DNA of 64,000 nt. Source: Gossypium raimondii (Eukaryota > Streptophyta > Magnoliopsida > Malvales > Malvaceae). Below, one piece after another: positions 1 through 11,333 of the stretch (position 1 is the first letter of the stretch; every line of letters starts with the position of its first letter). The translations under genes were made by a program, and so were the position numbers. The notes beneath the pieces were generated by a model. That model was given only the letters and a program-made list of their open reading frames with translations. It had not been told where the DNA came from and did no database searches. The stretch covers positions 47,905,192 through 47,969,191 of the forward strand of contig NC_068566.1 in assembly GCF_025698545.1 (NCBI RefSeq), given 5' to 3'.

Positions 1-646
1 AAGGGAACTGGTGTTTGCCAATGCCTCCTTGTCAAAGGCAACTTCCTCGATCTTCTTGTCTAAAGATTTTTGTGATTCAGAATCAACTTCCTTCTTCAAA
101 TTGATGGCGTCCTTCCTCTGCATTATACGAGATGTTAGAACCTTGTAATAGTACTAAAAGTATCACTTGGTTGTACTCATATTTACATAATAAAAAAAAA
201 ACGATTAGGCATTTCTATGTATAACTATGAATGTAACCAATTGCATTACCACTTAAGCCGATATATCAGAAAGCCAATCAATTATATATGTGAATCTATA
301 ATTACACTTCAAGAACCAAGAAATATGAAAAGGCCAAACCTTCTTTCTCTCTCTCTTTGTTCCGTAAAGTGCAGTAAGCTCTCCCAGCTTGTCCATTCTA
401 TTGGCAGTAAGTTCACTTTTTGTGGAATTCGAAGCTTCTTCATTAGCAGTCTCGGCAGTTCTAACTCTAGGTTCCAATCTAAATATCTACAATTAAACCA
501 TGCAAAGCCGATTACATTAACTAAAAACCATAATAAACATCTTGTTCGATAGCAACATGATTTCCCTTACCACAAACATCTCCATTATATAACTTAAAGG
601 GCCAGTAGTTACACAAATAAGAGGATACACATACACATACACACAC

Positions 647-701
<55 letters not shown>

Positions 702-1355
702 TACATTATATAACTTAAGGCCAGTAGTTACACAAATAAGAGCATACACATACACATACACATACATTATATAACTTAAGGAACAGTAGTTACACAAATA
801 AGAGAATACACACACACATAGACATACATCTCCATTATATAACTTACGGCTAGTAGTTATACAAATGAGAGAATACACATACATACGTATACATAGAAAA
901 GATGTTACCTTATTAGTAGCAATAGGGATAATTTTGAGAGTCCCAGCCTCTTTATCAAGAACCCCAAGTGAGTACCTACAAACTTGTGCAGCAGCAGCCT
1001 CACCTGTAAAACTTGACCCAACAAAATCCACATTTGACCCACCAGGGCTAACCACAACTTGAAGCCTATTACCCTTTCTTTGAGCCATGTTTCTAAAAAC
1101 CTTGACCTTCGGCACCTTGGGTGAATTGTTCTGGTTATTGGATTCTTCTTCATCTTGTCGTTGTTGAGTTTGAGGGTTGTAACCAGATGGGAAATAAGCA
1201 ACTAAAGGTGGAATCTTGTTTGGTTGGTCTTGAAAAAGTTGGATTTTTACTTGCAAATTCTCATGTTTTGCCCCACCAGGATTTTGATTACCATCTCTGC
1301 TCCTCTTTTTGGATTTTTGTGTTCTTGATTTTGAAGCAGATGGCTGTTCATCCAT
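1..1355 (-). CDS. RPA49: DNA-directed RNA polymerase I subunit A49-like (5' part, cut by window edge)
   Basis: This gene encodes the A49 subunit of RNA polymerase I, which transcribes the 35S rRNA precursor in the nucleolus. Three exons are visible, read leftwards: 1355-909, 486-340 and 117-1, all joined in phase 0 by GT-AG introns. They give 237 codons and the frame is open to the window edge. The start ATG at 1355 opens a basic, Ser/Lys-rich N-terminus (MDEQPSASKSRTQKSKKRSR). A conserved A49 core follows: PPLVAYFPSGY, RLQVVVSPGGSNVDFVGSSF, CRYSLGVLDKEAGTLKIIPI, IFRLEPRV and ALYGTKRERK. The C-terminal winged-helix region lies outside the window. The first intron (487-908) is filled with a CA/TACACA-type repeat. 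The gene is divergent from the ubiquitin protease gene, with about 1.25 kb between start codons. The call rests on motif recognition, and the exon junctions are unambiguous. Confidence 0.88.
581..892. repeat. Minisatellite plus ACACAT microsatellite in A49 intron 1
   Basis: About four imperfect copies of a unit reading cattatataactta..g..cagtagttacacaaataagag begin near 583, 703, 764 and 833. Each is followed by a run of ACACAT hexamers, the longest at about 629-703. The array lies wholly within intron 1 of the A49 gene. Open frames across it are low-complexity and not genes. Confidence 0.9.
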
Positions 1356-2610
1356 GGTGATCGCCTAATAGGGAAAAAAACCCCTTCCTTTGAAAGAAGA
1401 GAGAAGAGTCCGGCTATGGAAGTGTGGAGAGAAAATAATGGAAAAGGAGAGAGCATCAATCAAAGATGAAAATTGGGTATTTGATCTTAGGGCTTATTTA
1501 GGGGTTGGATAATAATTTTGGGTTTGGAACAAGGAAAATGTGGGCTTCAAGCCCAAACTTCATTTCACCTAACTCAGTTTTATGGGTCTTAAATTGTATT
1601 TAGACACCAACTATTCAAAAAATTTAAAAAAAATAAATTTTATTATTAATAATGTATAAGATCTCGATTTAATTCTATTAAGTTATGTTATTTTTAAAAT
1701 TTTGATTGACATACCTACCATTCTTTGTTGAGTTTATCGGTTTAGGATATTTGAGCTTGGATTTGGGTTTATCGATATAAGCTAAAAAAAATTATTTGGG
1801 TGTTATTTTGGTTAAACTCGATTCTGATATTTTTTAACTAGTACAATTGGTTTTGATTTTCAGTTCAATAGTATTGTCTAACTTGATACACTCATTAAGC
1901 TTTTTTAAATTGGACCGATGATTGAATCAGTCAAAGTATTTTTTTATTAATTTGTTTAAATAAATAATTCAAAAAGTTAATAAAATTAAAAAATGTTAAA
2001 AATCGATTCAGCTAGTTCAATCGTTGATTCAACCAGTTTTTTACCTCGATTCAATTGGTCTATATTAATTCCCAACTCATTCGATCTAAAATATTTATCT
2101 GAATCAATACTCGAATTGACATCTGATCAAATTTAAATAATATTGACATCAACCGATTTCCGGTTGGACCAATTAAACCACCTATTTAATTTCAACAACA
2201 TTGATAAAATATAAAAAAAGAAATCTCAAATTTTATAATAAATTTCTTTAACCGACAAAGCTAAAAAGGGAAACAAAAAAAATAACCCTAAAAAAAATAG
2301 AGGGTTTGACCAAAACTCAAAAGTCAAACAATCTATTCAGTTCGCTCTTTTTATCTACCGCCTACAGTAAGCAGTCTATTTTTTTATACAGTCAATGGAG
2401 AAGAAAACCAAAGAAATGGCGGCTTAAAAGATTTCCCTCCCCCTTTCAAAATTGTTCTCCAAGAAAACCCCATTTTTCTTCTTAATTATTCCAGCAAGAT
2501 TGGGGATTCCAAAGTTCGTTTCTTTTGGAGATACATAATTCTTAATCTCCTCGAAACTCCTTTTTTTTTTTCTGTCGAAACTCGTTGCAAGCTTTTATTA
2601 CCGTCTTTCT
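1356..2610. other. Divergent intergenic region between A49 and ubiquitin protease genes
   Basis: No gene is visible. The span must hold both promoters and 5' UTRs. The middle (about 1580-2240) is AT-rich, with recurring cgattcaa/aaccagtt-type words that also occur near 7920-8160 and 61450-61560. That suggests a decayed dispersed repeat. A pyrimidine-rich leader (about 2430-2590) precedes the ATG at 2611. Confidence 0.5.
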
Positions 2611-5600
2611 ATGGAAACCCAAACGTATACTGATAAACCAAATGATCTTTCTCCTTCTCAAATCGATCAGGTTCCGTCTCTAGTGCCCGATTCTTTATCT
2701 GGGTCATCATCTTTTTCTCCAATGGTGGCTGTTAATGATTCCCTTGATCTTGCCACCATGTTAGAAAGCTTCCTCGAAGATGAAACGGCGGTGAATCCTG
2801 AAGGTCTGAACGTGCTTTCGTTAACGTATCAACAACCCCCTTCGTCTTCTTCTGATGAATACGAATTGTCTCAGATTCTAGCTTTACTACCTTATGATTC
2901 TAAGCAACCCCATGATCCTTGGGTTCCTTCTAATGAAGGTTTTAGAATTGCAAATGAACCAACTGGAGTGGTATGTTTATATTATTCATGTGCGTATGTA
3001 TATGTTGGTTGAATGGTGATTGAATAATTGAACATTTTGGATATTGGATTTTGTAGGGTGCAGGGCTGGAAAATTTGGGTAACACGTGTTTTATCAATGC
3101 CGTGTTACAATGTTTTACTCATACTGTTCCTTTTGTTTTGGGTCTTCGGTCTTTGAATCATCATGAGAAGCCTTGTCATCGTAAGAACTCTTTCCTTTAA
3201 CCTTTTGTATGTGTATGTGTATATTAGGAGTGAAGCCAAAAAATTACTTTAGGGGCCAGAAATGAATAATAACTTTTTGGGGGTCAAAGTATAATTTTAC
3301 CATTATACTAACTTCTGATTTGACAAAACTTGAAGGGCCTCTGTAGCAAATTTACCATTTTTGGGGGGCCAAGGCCAGTGCCTGCCCCCTGTCTTCGCCT
3401 TTGGTGTATATGTATATACTTGTATATGTATGTGTATGTGTATGTGTATGTGTATGTGTACAAGTACGTACATCGCAATGCAACATAATTCTAATTATGT
3501 CATGGACATGAAGGATATGAGGGATAGATGATTCTTTTCGTAAATGTGTTGTTGTTGGTGGTATGATTTGCAGCCAAGTGAATCCTATATGAATCTGTAT
3601 GTATATATGTACGTATATTGCAATGCAACATAATTCTAACCATGTCATGGACATGAAGGATATGAGGGATAGATGATTCTTTTCCTAAATGTGCTATTGT
3701 TGATGGTATGATTTGCAGCCATGTGAATCCTATATGTATATGTGTACGTGTATCCTTTCGGGGTTTCTAACTATTTAGTTTTGTTGGATTTGTCAGGGAA
3801 TATTAATAGCTTTTGTTTACTTTGTGCTGTTCATGATCACATTGAGCTTTCATTGAATTCATCTGGAGGAGTTGTTTCACCATCTAAAATTTTTGACAAT
3901 TTGAGCTGTATCCTTTTCTTTTTATTGTTTTTATTTTATCATTTGCTTGTTAATTTCTGGTTAAATAGTTAATTATTGTTCCAGCATTGAATTTTGTAGT
4001 TAGGCTTAACTTTTATAATTTGATGAAATTGCCATATTTGTTATCAATTTGCTATCGAAAAGAGTTCTTTCTTAATTGTAATTCTTGACACATGAAATCC
4101 AGATATCTCACCTAGTTTCGAGAGATATCAACAAGAGGATGCTCACGAGTTCCTTCAGTGCTTGTTAAATAGGCTTGAAGAATGTTGCTTGGACTTAAAG
4201 CTAAAGGATGATTGTTCGTCTTCTCCGGATATTTGCTTAGTTAAGAAGGTTTTTGGTGGTCAACTTGTTAGCAAAGTAAGGAACAATGCCAAATTGATCT
4301 CGACTAGCCATTTCTAAGTAAGTGAGAAATGCAGTCTTTTATTGATTATACCTTTACTTTGATGGTTTCAGCTATGCTGTTGCAATTGTGGTCACATTTC
4401 TTACAGTTACGAGCCCTTGATTGATTTGAATTTGGAGATCGAAGATGTTGACACCCTTCTGAGTGCTTTAGAGTCTTTCACCAAGGTGGAAAAGATAGAT
4501 GATCTGGTTGCAAAGTTCAGGTGTGAGAATTGTGAAGACAAGGTGTCTGTTGAAAAACAACTTATGCTAGACCAGGCTCCTTCGGTTGCAGCATTCCACT
4601 TGAAGAGATTTAAGACTAAAGCAACCTACGTCAAGAAGATCGACAAGCACGTTGTTTTCCCATTAGAGTTGGATTTGCAGCCTTACACTAATGTCAATCA
4701 GACAAGTAATAATGTGAGTAGCACCATTTGCTTTGGGGTCGGCTTTATATGGTCTATTTTGATTAGTTATACCTCTTTTTTAGTGTTCAAAACTGCTAAA
4801 CTCGTATTGTTTGTGCTCGTTTTGTGATAGGAGGAACTGAAGTATCAGTTATATGCAGTCGTGATGCACTCTGGATACAACCCTACTTCAGGACATTACG
4901 TTTGTTACATTCGGTCCTCTCCAGATACGTGGCATAATTTGAATGATTCAATCGTAAGAACTCAAACAAATTTGTTCCAACTAGTCCCGATATATGTTTC
5001 TTGATTAGAATTTTCGTGCTTATTAAGGTAAAGGAGGGTTCAATCACCCCAATGTTTTAAAACTTTGCTTGTGCTGCAAGCATCTTGAATGTAATATTAA
5101 CTGAAATTATGAACTTTGAAGGATCTTATTTATGTGATTATGTAGCGATGTTTTGATGAAACTTGAACGAATGGTGTATAATGGCGTCACGTTTTATCTT
5201 TTGCAGGTTACTAGTGTTGAGGAAGGAGAAGTGCTTTCTCAAGAAGCCTACATTTTGTTCTATGTTAGGGAGGGTATACCTTGGTTTTCAACTGCAATAG
5301 AAGTACAAAAGCCTTGTACAGACCTTGGTACTTCTGATCCTTCACCAAAATCCGTTCTTGATAATACTGTATGCGTCTCCGATCTCCAACCAGTAAATAA
5401 TACCGATGCCAATGGCTATGAATCTAAAGTTGTTGCTGATGAAACTTCAATTCAGTTCTCTTGTGAAACACAATTGATGCTTGAGCTTGATGAACCATGT
5501 GTTGTTACCAAGGGGATTTCCGGACCACTTAGTGAATCCAAGCCAAAGTCTATTGATTTGAGCGATGATAGTCCGATAAGTATATCTACTGCATCCAATC

Positions 5601-5970
5601 TTGGGGAAAACAACAGCAATCAGAGTACTTTCCCTCGAATGCCATTCAGATCTCAATTACCAGGTAAGTGTCAAAGGGACTCTTCAGGTAAAAGAATGGG
5701 ATTCATATTAAGTTTTTGTTACGTAATACGCTTTTTCCTAGGATAACACGAGCGATGAGATGGTTTACTCTTTCAGTACACACTCCACTTTTCCGTTCGA
5801 AAGAGAAGAAGTGTGCCATTATTCGAAGAAGAGCAGTCAATAGGCCTAGGGTGCTTCATAGAAGAAGTGAAGCAATGAGACATGTTAAAAGAATGTTGAA
5901 TCAACGAGGTATGAAATCCATGGCTCTGTTGGCTTTACAACCTGTTGGTAAAATGAAGAGAAGAAGATGA
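2611..5970 (+). CDS. Ubiquitin carboxyl-terminal hydrolase, UBP20/21 type
   Basis: This is a cysteine protease that removes ubiquitin from proteins (peptidase family C19). Eight exons, 2611-2970, 3057-3180, 3797-3907, 4103-4275, 4372-4713, 4831-4953, 5207-5663 and 5777-5970, keep frame and give 627 aa. Residues 1-120 are an acidic, Ser-rich leader. The Cys box ([17 protein letters not shown], Cys131 as nucleophile) opens the catalytic domain. It is followed by QQEDAHEF, zinc-binding CCCNCGH and CENC pairs, FHLKRF, and the His box [15 protein letters not shown] (His392) with WHNLND. The tail after about residue 430 is low-complexity and ends in a basic stretch ([20 protein letters not shown]). 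The last junction uses donor 5664 and acceptor 5776; a second in-frame donor lies 24 nt downstream. An earlier AG at 5741 would cause immediate termination. Assignment to UBP20/21 rests on overall organisation and is less certain than the family. Confidence 0.9.
3225..3405. repeat. Dispersed short repeat ending in ggggccaaggcc..tgcccc
   Basis: This is an AT-rich segment with the words gggtcaaagtataattttaccat and ggccaaggccagtgcctgccccc. Closely similar segments lie at about 9745-10010 and 62470-62655, with more decayed relatives near 28440-28660, 49560-49740, 58020-58215 and 59960-60130. Here it lies in intron 2 of the ubiquitin protease gene. The family is not identified. Confidence 0.6.
3465..3735. 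repeat. Direct tandem duplication, period about 145 bp, in UBP intron 2
   Basis: The segment running from caatgcaacataattcta to tgatttgcagcca begins at 3476 and again at 3621, with a few mismatches. It includes catggacatgaaggatatgagg in both copies. A GTATGT-type microsatellite (about 3410-3460) precedes the first copy. Both copies carry a cag that could act as a decoy splice acceptor upstream of the real one at 3796. Confidence 0.9.
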
Positions 5971-6542
5971 TCATCTACTCAGAAAAGGGTCACCCTTTGT
6001 CAGTATGCATGACCATAATCGATCTCAAAGGTAAAAACATGGAGTATATGAAGTCCATTATATCTTTTATGCTGATTTTGGTTGTATGATATGGCATAAA
6101 GGGTTCCATTTTTTTAGGGGACAATGATGGCTAAAGGGGTTGATCTTGCTGGTTTTTTTTTTTTTTTTCTCACTTTTTAGTAAGGGAAAAATGTAAAGTT
6201 TGGGATTTTATTTGAGGAAGTAAATATTTCAAGGCTTTTATATGGTATAAATTCTTTTTAGTAAGAAGTTAAAAATTAAAATAATGTTTTGGTTATTTAT
6301 TTTCTTTTTATTTGATTTTATTTTATGTGAATTTTGCTTTGCTTTGCTTTTAGGCCCTCTTTTTCATTCAAATTGGCTACTTGACTATATATTTTTGTTG
6401 AAAATCTGTTAACATATATAAACAAGCTATTGAATTAAAAGAACTCTTAAGCTAATAATCTTTGTTCAATTAAGCTATTACTATAACTAATTAAACTCAA
6501 ATATTATTTTCATTCATGAAACTATTTGAGTTCAACTCAAAA
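5971..6542. other. 3' flank of ubiquitin protease gene
   Basis: No gene is seen. It probably contains the 3' UTR. A T-run at about 6155-6168 and AT-rich low-complexity sequence follow the stop codon. Confidence 0.4.
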
Positions 6543-7611
6543 GGGTAAACTACACTCAAGGTTGTTTTGTGGTCATTTAATTTAAAAAGTTATAAATTGG
6601 TCATTTAACTATGTGAAAGTTATCATTTAAGTCATTGGGTTGTTAAGTTGCTCACGAATGTTTGATAGTCATCAACTCATTATTATTAAGTTTTGCTTTC
6701 TGGTCACTTAATTTTAAAAAAAAAGTTACAAATTGCTTGTTGAGTTATTCAAAAGTTTTAAGGTATCCGAGACCCCTTTTACGGTTGTTTTCTAGTAATC
6801 TTACTACCTTTTGGCCTTTTCCTTGGCAAAGAAATATACTAAAGTAGAGTTTTTTTTTCCTTCCTCTTTCAACTTTATGATTAATTTTTTCTTGAAATGT
6901 CCTGATATTCTGATGCTTTAAATGCAAAGTCATAATGGAGAGGTTCTCGAGTCTCCCTTCATTGCCTTCAAATGATCGCCTAACTTCGATATGTTTCTCT
7001 TCTTAGTGAGACTTTCTCCTTAATTTTTTAGATTGAGTCTTTGTCGCTTTGAATTATCCGACTAATTCTTGATTGAATTTGGTGTGTTTGAGTCTTCTAT
7101 TTTTGATATTATGATTCTCTTTTCTTTGATTTTATTTTGTCCCTCTACTTTTGTAGGTCTTGTCTAGGGTACGCTGAAATAGGAGACTTTCTTTATTTCT
7201 TTTTATTCATTTTATTTGTATTTTTGGTTGCTTTAGTTGTGGTTGCGGTGATATTTAGTTGCTGGTTGGGAGTAAATGTGTGTGAATAGCTTGATTGAGA
7301 ATTTTTCTTGAGTTATGATTTTGGCTGAAGGAAAAAGGGTGAGTGAGTTAATTATGAAGGGTTGTTGAGTTGGTTAGATTAGAGATGAGGCATGAGGTTT
7401 ACAGTGGCTTTGCTTGGATTTTAGACTTAAATTATTGTTGATATTATTTGAATTATTGAGTTACGGAATAATGGTGTAAAGATTGAGTGACTAAAACCTA
7501 AATTTGTAAATTTGCTAATAGTTTAGTGATAAACTTGTAATTTTTAAAATTGAGTGATCAAATAATAAATTACTAATAATTAGGTGATCAGATTGTAAAT
7601 TTACATATCCC
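6543..7611. mobile_element. Non-autonomous DNA transposon with long inverted ends (Mutator-like)
   Basis: The left end (gggtaaactacactc.., then ggtcatttaatttaaaaagttataaattggtcatttaac) reappears inverted and diverged at 7475-7611, where the complement reads gatcactcaattttaaaaattacaagtttatcac. The interior of roughly 0.8 kb has no coherent open frame. No clear target duplication was found. Class assignment rests on the gggtaaact ends shared with other elements in this window. Confidence 0.5.
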
Positions 7612-8309
7612 TACATAGGATGTCTATTAGCAACTTAACAGAAGAATGAGCAATATGTAATTTTTAATAATTAACTTTTAAAATTAATAAAGTATAAAAA
7701 CGTGAAAATATTATTTTAGAAAATTCAAATATTGAATTTAGAAGCAATGTTTTTGTGGTACTAAATTTTCTATGTTCATTTATGGTAAAGAATACTTTTT
7801 TATTTGATTTAGTTTCATGGATAATTTTTAATATATTAATAGATAAGTTTTTATATTTTATAAGTAAATTATCATGTATAATTTATTTACTTTTCTTAGA
7901 TAAAATAAACAAAAATTTAAAATCAGATCGATAGTTGAACTTGTTAGATTATTATTCTCGATCGATTAATTTTTCAATTTAATTAAATAAAATATTAAAA
8001 AATCATAAAATTTTAAAAAAATCAGTTCAACCGCTAATTTTACTGACATTTAATCTCGATTTAATTGTTTCATACCTGTTTGTAGATTAATCAATTCAAC
8101 TTTTTATTTTGGATCAGAACTAATTCCCGATCCAATTAATCTAACTTTGAGCAAATCAATAATTCTAGTTGGGGAGAATTCGATGTTTACATTCAGCAGA
8201 ATAGTTTCCATTTTTGGTGTTTTATATTCAATTAAAACTCCTCCGAACGATGAAATCTAGAGACTGGATTCCAAAGCCTAAACACCCATTTCTCTATTGG
8301 TTAAAGTAC
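7612..8309. other. Gene-free AT-rich spacer
   Basis: No gene is seen. Sequence around 7920-8160 (cgattaatttttcaatttaatt, atcagttcaaccg) resembles 1960-2130 and is probably an old dispersed repeat. Confidence 0.35.
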
Positions 8310-8912
8310 TTGATAGGTCCTTGTATTATAGGGACCAGATCAAATTAGTCCCTCTATTATTAATTTAATCTCTATATTATTAAAACAATCAAATAAGTCT
8401 AAATGGTAACAAAGTTAACATTTTCTATATAAAAAAATGTCTTAAAAATTATTCTTTTAAATGACAAATCAATTCCAAACAAAAGATTTTATTTACATAA
8501 CAATAAAAACATTAGGGTAAACTACCCTGTTAGTCACTCTAAATAGAGGTCGTTCTTATTTTGGTCATCCTAAATTTTTTTTGTTAATTTGGTCACCCTA
8601 AATTTTTTTATCAAATTAATCACTCCACCATTAAATAGTTGTTCCTATTTTGATCACCCAAAACAATATGTGAAAATGTATTGCCGTTACCATTTAATGG
8701 TGGAATAATCAATTTGATCAATTTTTTTGGAGTGATCAAATTAACAAAAAAATTTTAAAAAATTGGGGTGACCGAAATAAAATCGTCCGCTATTTAGAGT
8801 GACTAATGGGGTAATTTGCCCAAACTTTAAAAATATTAGCCGTGTTAAATAGTAAATGTTAATTCTACTCTAATTTAGTCTTATTTGATTCTTTGTAATA
8901 GTGCAAAGATTA
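8310..8912. mobile_element. Inverted-repeat element interrupted by a MITE
   Basis: Sequence at about 8330-8400 (tagtccctctattattaatttaatc..caatcaaataagtctaaat) is echoed in inverted orientation at 8850-8910 (actctaatttagtcttatttgattctttgtaatagtg). The two arms are separated by the separate MITE at 8515-8821. This is an older hairpin element with a nested insertion. Confidence 0.5.
8515..8821. mobile_element. MITE with long terminal inverted repeats (Mutator-like)
   Basis: The left arm begins gggtaaactaccctgttag and continues tcactctaaatag. The complement of the right arm reads gggcaaattaccccattag, then tcactctaaatag. Similarity extends for more than 100 bp per arm, so the transcript would form a near-complete hairpin. 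Flanking aaacatta and aaacttta may be an imperfect target duplication. Confidence 0.8.
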
Positions 8913-9187
8913 GATGAAAGGACTTTCCCATGTACATTCGCCTTTCTCTATTGCTCCAAAATATCATATTGGAATTTCCGTTGTAAAAACCCAACCTAGT
9001 GATCCTCAAATATACTATGCTGAAACTCCTTGTCTTTGGTTCCATCAATGTTTTTTAAAAAAAAAAAAAAATCTATTCATTACAAAAAATCAATGCCCAA
9101 AAATCACTATAAAAGGAAAACAAGGGCATGTCCAAAAATCCGTTTCCATGATCTCCATCATTTTTTTGCAAAAAAATAAAAATAAAA

Positions 9188-11333
9188 ATGGTTATTCCTA
9201 TCAAATTTAGTGGGAAACGTAAGTATTATCCATTTTTGCCAAGGTTTAGTAGTAAAGGAAAAAAGAAAGAATCATTGGCAAATGATCTTAGTTCACCGGG
9301 CTCTGTAAATGTACCTAAACATGTTGTGATTGTCATGAATGGTCTTAAGGAATTCACAACCGAGCTGCTTGAGTGGGTGCTCGAGAATGTTAGTGCCTCG
9401 GGTCATATTGTCACGCTCGTCGGTTTCATGCCCTGGTTAAATATCCCTCGTAAGTTAGCAATTCTAATTCATTTTGATTTTCAAATCATTCAATTTCGTG
9501 TTCTGATCATTTTGGGTTTGTTGCAGTGTTTTCAAAGACATGGCAAGATGTATGGATGTTGGAGTTTGAGCATTTGTCTTTAATAAAAGAGAAAAATGAG
9601 TGGAAAAATGATGCCAAATATATAAAGTTGCAAGCAGTGATCGACCTTTGTAAAAGACATGGGGTATTGGATTTCATCTCTTTTGATTTTTAGGTTAAAA
9701 TATGTGGTTAGTTTATGCACTTTGGTTAAATTTGAGATTTAGTCTCGGTTAAGGGTGAAGTCAAAATTTTTTCTAGGAGGTTAAAATTAAGTTATACATT
9801 TTTATGAGAGCTAAAATGTAATTTCATCATTGTATTTGTTTATATCTTTATGACTTTCAAAAATGATTAAATTAAAATTCTAGTATTTCTGGGAGGGGTA
9901 AACTATAATTTTATTATATATTAATTTGAGATTTTAATCATTTTTGGGTGCCTAAAAAAGCAATTTCTCATTTTAAAACGGCCAAGGCCTTGCCAACCCT
10001 CCTCCCTTCACCCCTGTTCCCTATATTTAAAAACTTAAAATTGAAGTCCTACTTTTTTATTATTATTTGAGAATCTTAGTCAAGCCAATAAAGTTGTAAA
10101 TATATATTTACCAAAACTTGTCAACTTGGAATTTTGATTAAGTTGTTATCATATAATGTGGTATATGATTGATAAGAAACAAGCATGATAAGTTGACAAA
10201 TTTTGACAGAAAATACCAATAACGATAATGATTGGACTAGGAATTTTAAATTGGAAAAGTAGAAGGATCGAATTTTTAACTTTTAAAGTACATGGACTAG
10301 ATCTCAAATTCTATACAAGGATAAGGACTAACAACATATTTTAACCTTGGTTTTATAAGATTTACAAATAATAAATGCATTCAATATTTTATTTAATAGG
10401 TTACATTACAAAAGGAAATTGTAATGGGTTATCCATTGCCATCGCTTGTTGTGGAAAGAATCATTAACCTTCGAGCATCTTGGGTTGTCTTTGATTGGTG
10501 AGTTCGAATACACATACAATGTTTGATTTGTTTTCCTTTTGGTTATGTTATTTTTTGGGGTGGTGGATCAGATTTAGAGATAATTTCTGAGGTAAATGAA
10601 AAATCAAGGTTTCGATAAGATAAACATGAGTTAAAAGGTGTGTCAATACTTATGTTTTTAAAAAGTAAGTGAAAAACAAAGAGTAATTTAAAGAGTAAGA
10701 ACGAGAGTTCTATTTGGTCATTGGGCTGCCAGGGGGTTATTCTATGACAAGCAGCCATAGACTGTTTATAAGTCGACTATCTAGCCTTGTCGACGTGTCG
10801 GTCCTGCTTAGTGACCATCTTGTTGGCAATGCAATTTTAATTGTCCATGCCCTTTTTTGATAAGATATTAGATCCTAAGCAGCTTACTTTAAATTTAGAC
10901 TATTGTTTTGTTTATATGCTGGTATAATAAGTAGAGACGAAACCGAGACTATTTTGATAAGAGCAAAGACAATTAAAAAAAAAATTGAGTGATTAAAACT
11001 AAAATTTTGGCTAAAAATGATTTTTTCATTTAACAAAGAGATTAATTCCAACTATTAATATTTGGAAGAGACTAAAGTTTTTGATTTTGGAAATGCAGCG
11101 ACCGAAATTTGAGAAAGAAGAGGGCATACTTTGCTAAAAAAATACCTTGCAACATGGTAATGATGAGCGAGGAAGGCGATATGGACATGATCAAAGGTCG
11201 TCCGATGATCGATAGCGGAGAGCACACTCCGAGTGAATCCCCAGCCTGGTTGGCTACTCCGATGGTTATATTTTCGGAACCTTTGAAGCGAATTTTGGAA
11301 GACCAAGAATTCGGAAAAGACGACGACGATTAA
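9188..11333 (+). CDS. USP-like / adenine nucleotide alpha-hydrolase-like domain protein
   Basis: Four exons, 9188-9449, 9527-9663, 10400-10497 and 11099-11333, join in frame to give 243 aa. The N-terminus is basic (FSGKRKYYPFLPRF..SKGKKK). A Rossmann-like fold of the universal-stress-protein type follows: HVVIVMNGLKEFTTELLEWV, then SGHIVTLVGFMPWLNIP, an insert with TWQDVWMLEFEHL, CKRHGVTLQKEIVMGYPLP, and NLRASWVVFDCDRNLRKKRAYFAKKIPCNMVMM. The C-terminal tail contains MIKGRPMIDSGEHTPSESPAW and is acidic at the end. This arrangement resembles the N-terminal domain found ahead of some plant receptor-like cytoplasmic kinases, but no kinase domain follows. Biochemical function is unknown. The ATG at 9188 is the first in frame ahead of the conserved part. 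Intron 2 contains a dispersed repeat. Confidence 0.75.
9745..10010. repeat. Dispersed repeat (ggccaaggcc family) in intron 2 of the USP-like gene
   Basis: It shares the words agggtgaagtcaaaa, aggttaaaat, ttttatcattgtat-like and ggccaaggccttgcc with the copies at 3225-3405 and 62470-62655. It is followed at about 10240-10340 by another dispersed motif (agtacatggactagatctcaaatt) that recurs at 12071-12100. Confidence 0.6.

Noticed and set aside
517-706. Open frames coding for MCMCMC or YVYVYV runs
   Set aside because: They are translations of the ACACAT microsatellite in an intron.
5741-5850. Apparent frameshift or early stop in the ubiquitin protease after the exon ending at 5663
   Set aside because: Using the acceptor at 5775-5776 (tttactctttcag) restores the frame into the conserved-looking basic tail, so no lesion is needed.
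8914-9210. Plus-strand frame of 98 codons just before the USP-like gene
   Set aside because: It ends inside exon 1 in another frame and contains a poly-A-derived lysine run. It is probably leader sequence.
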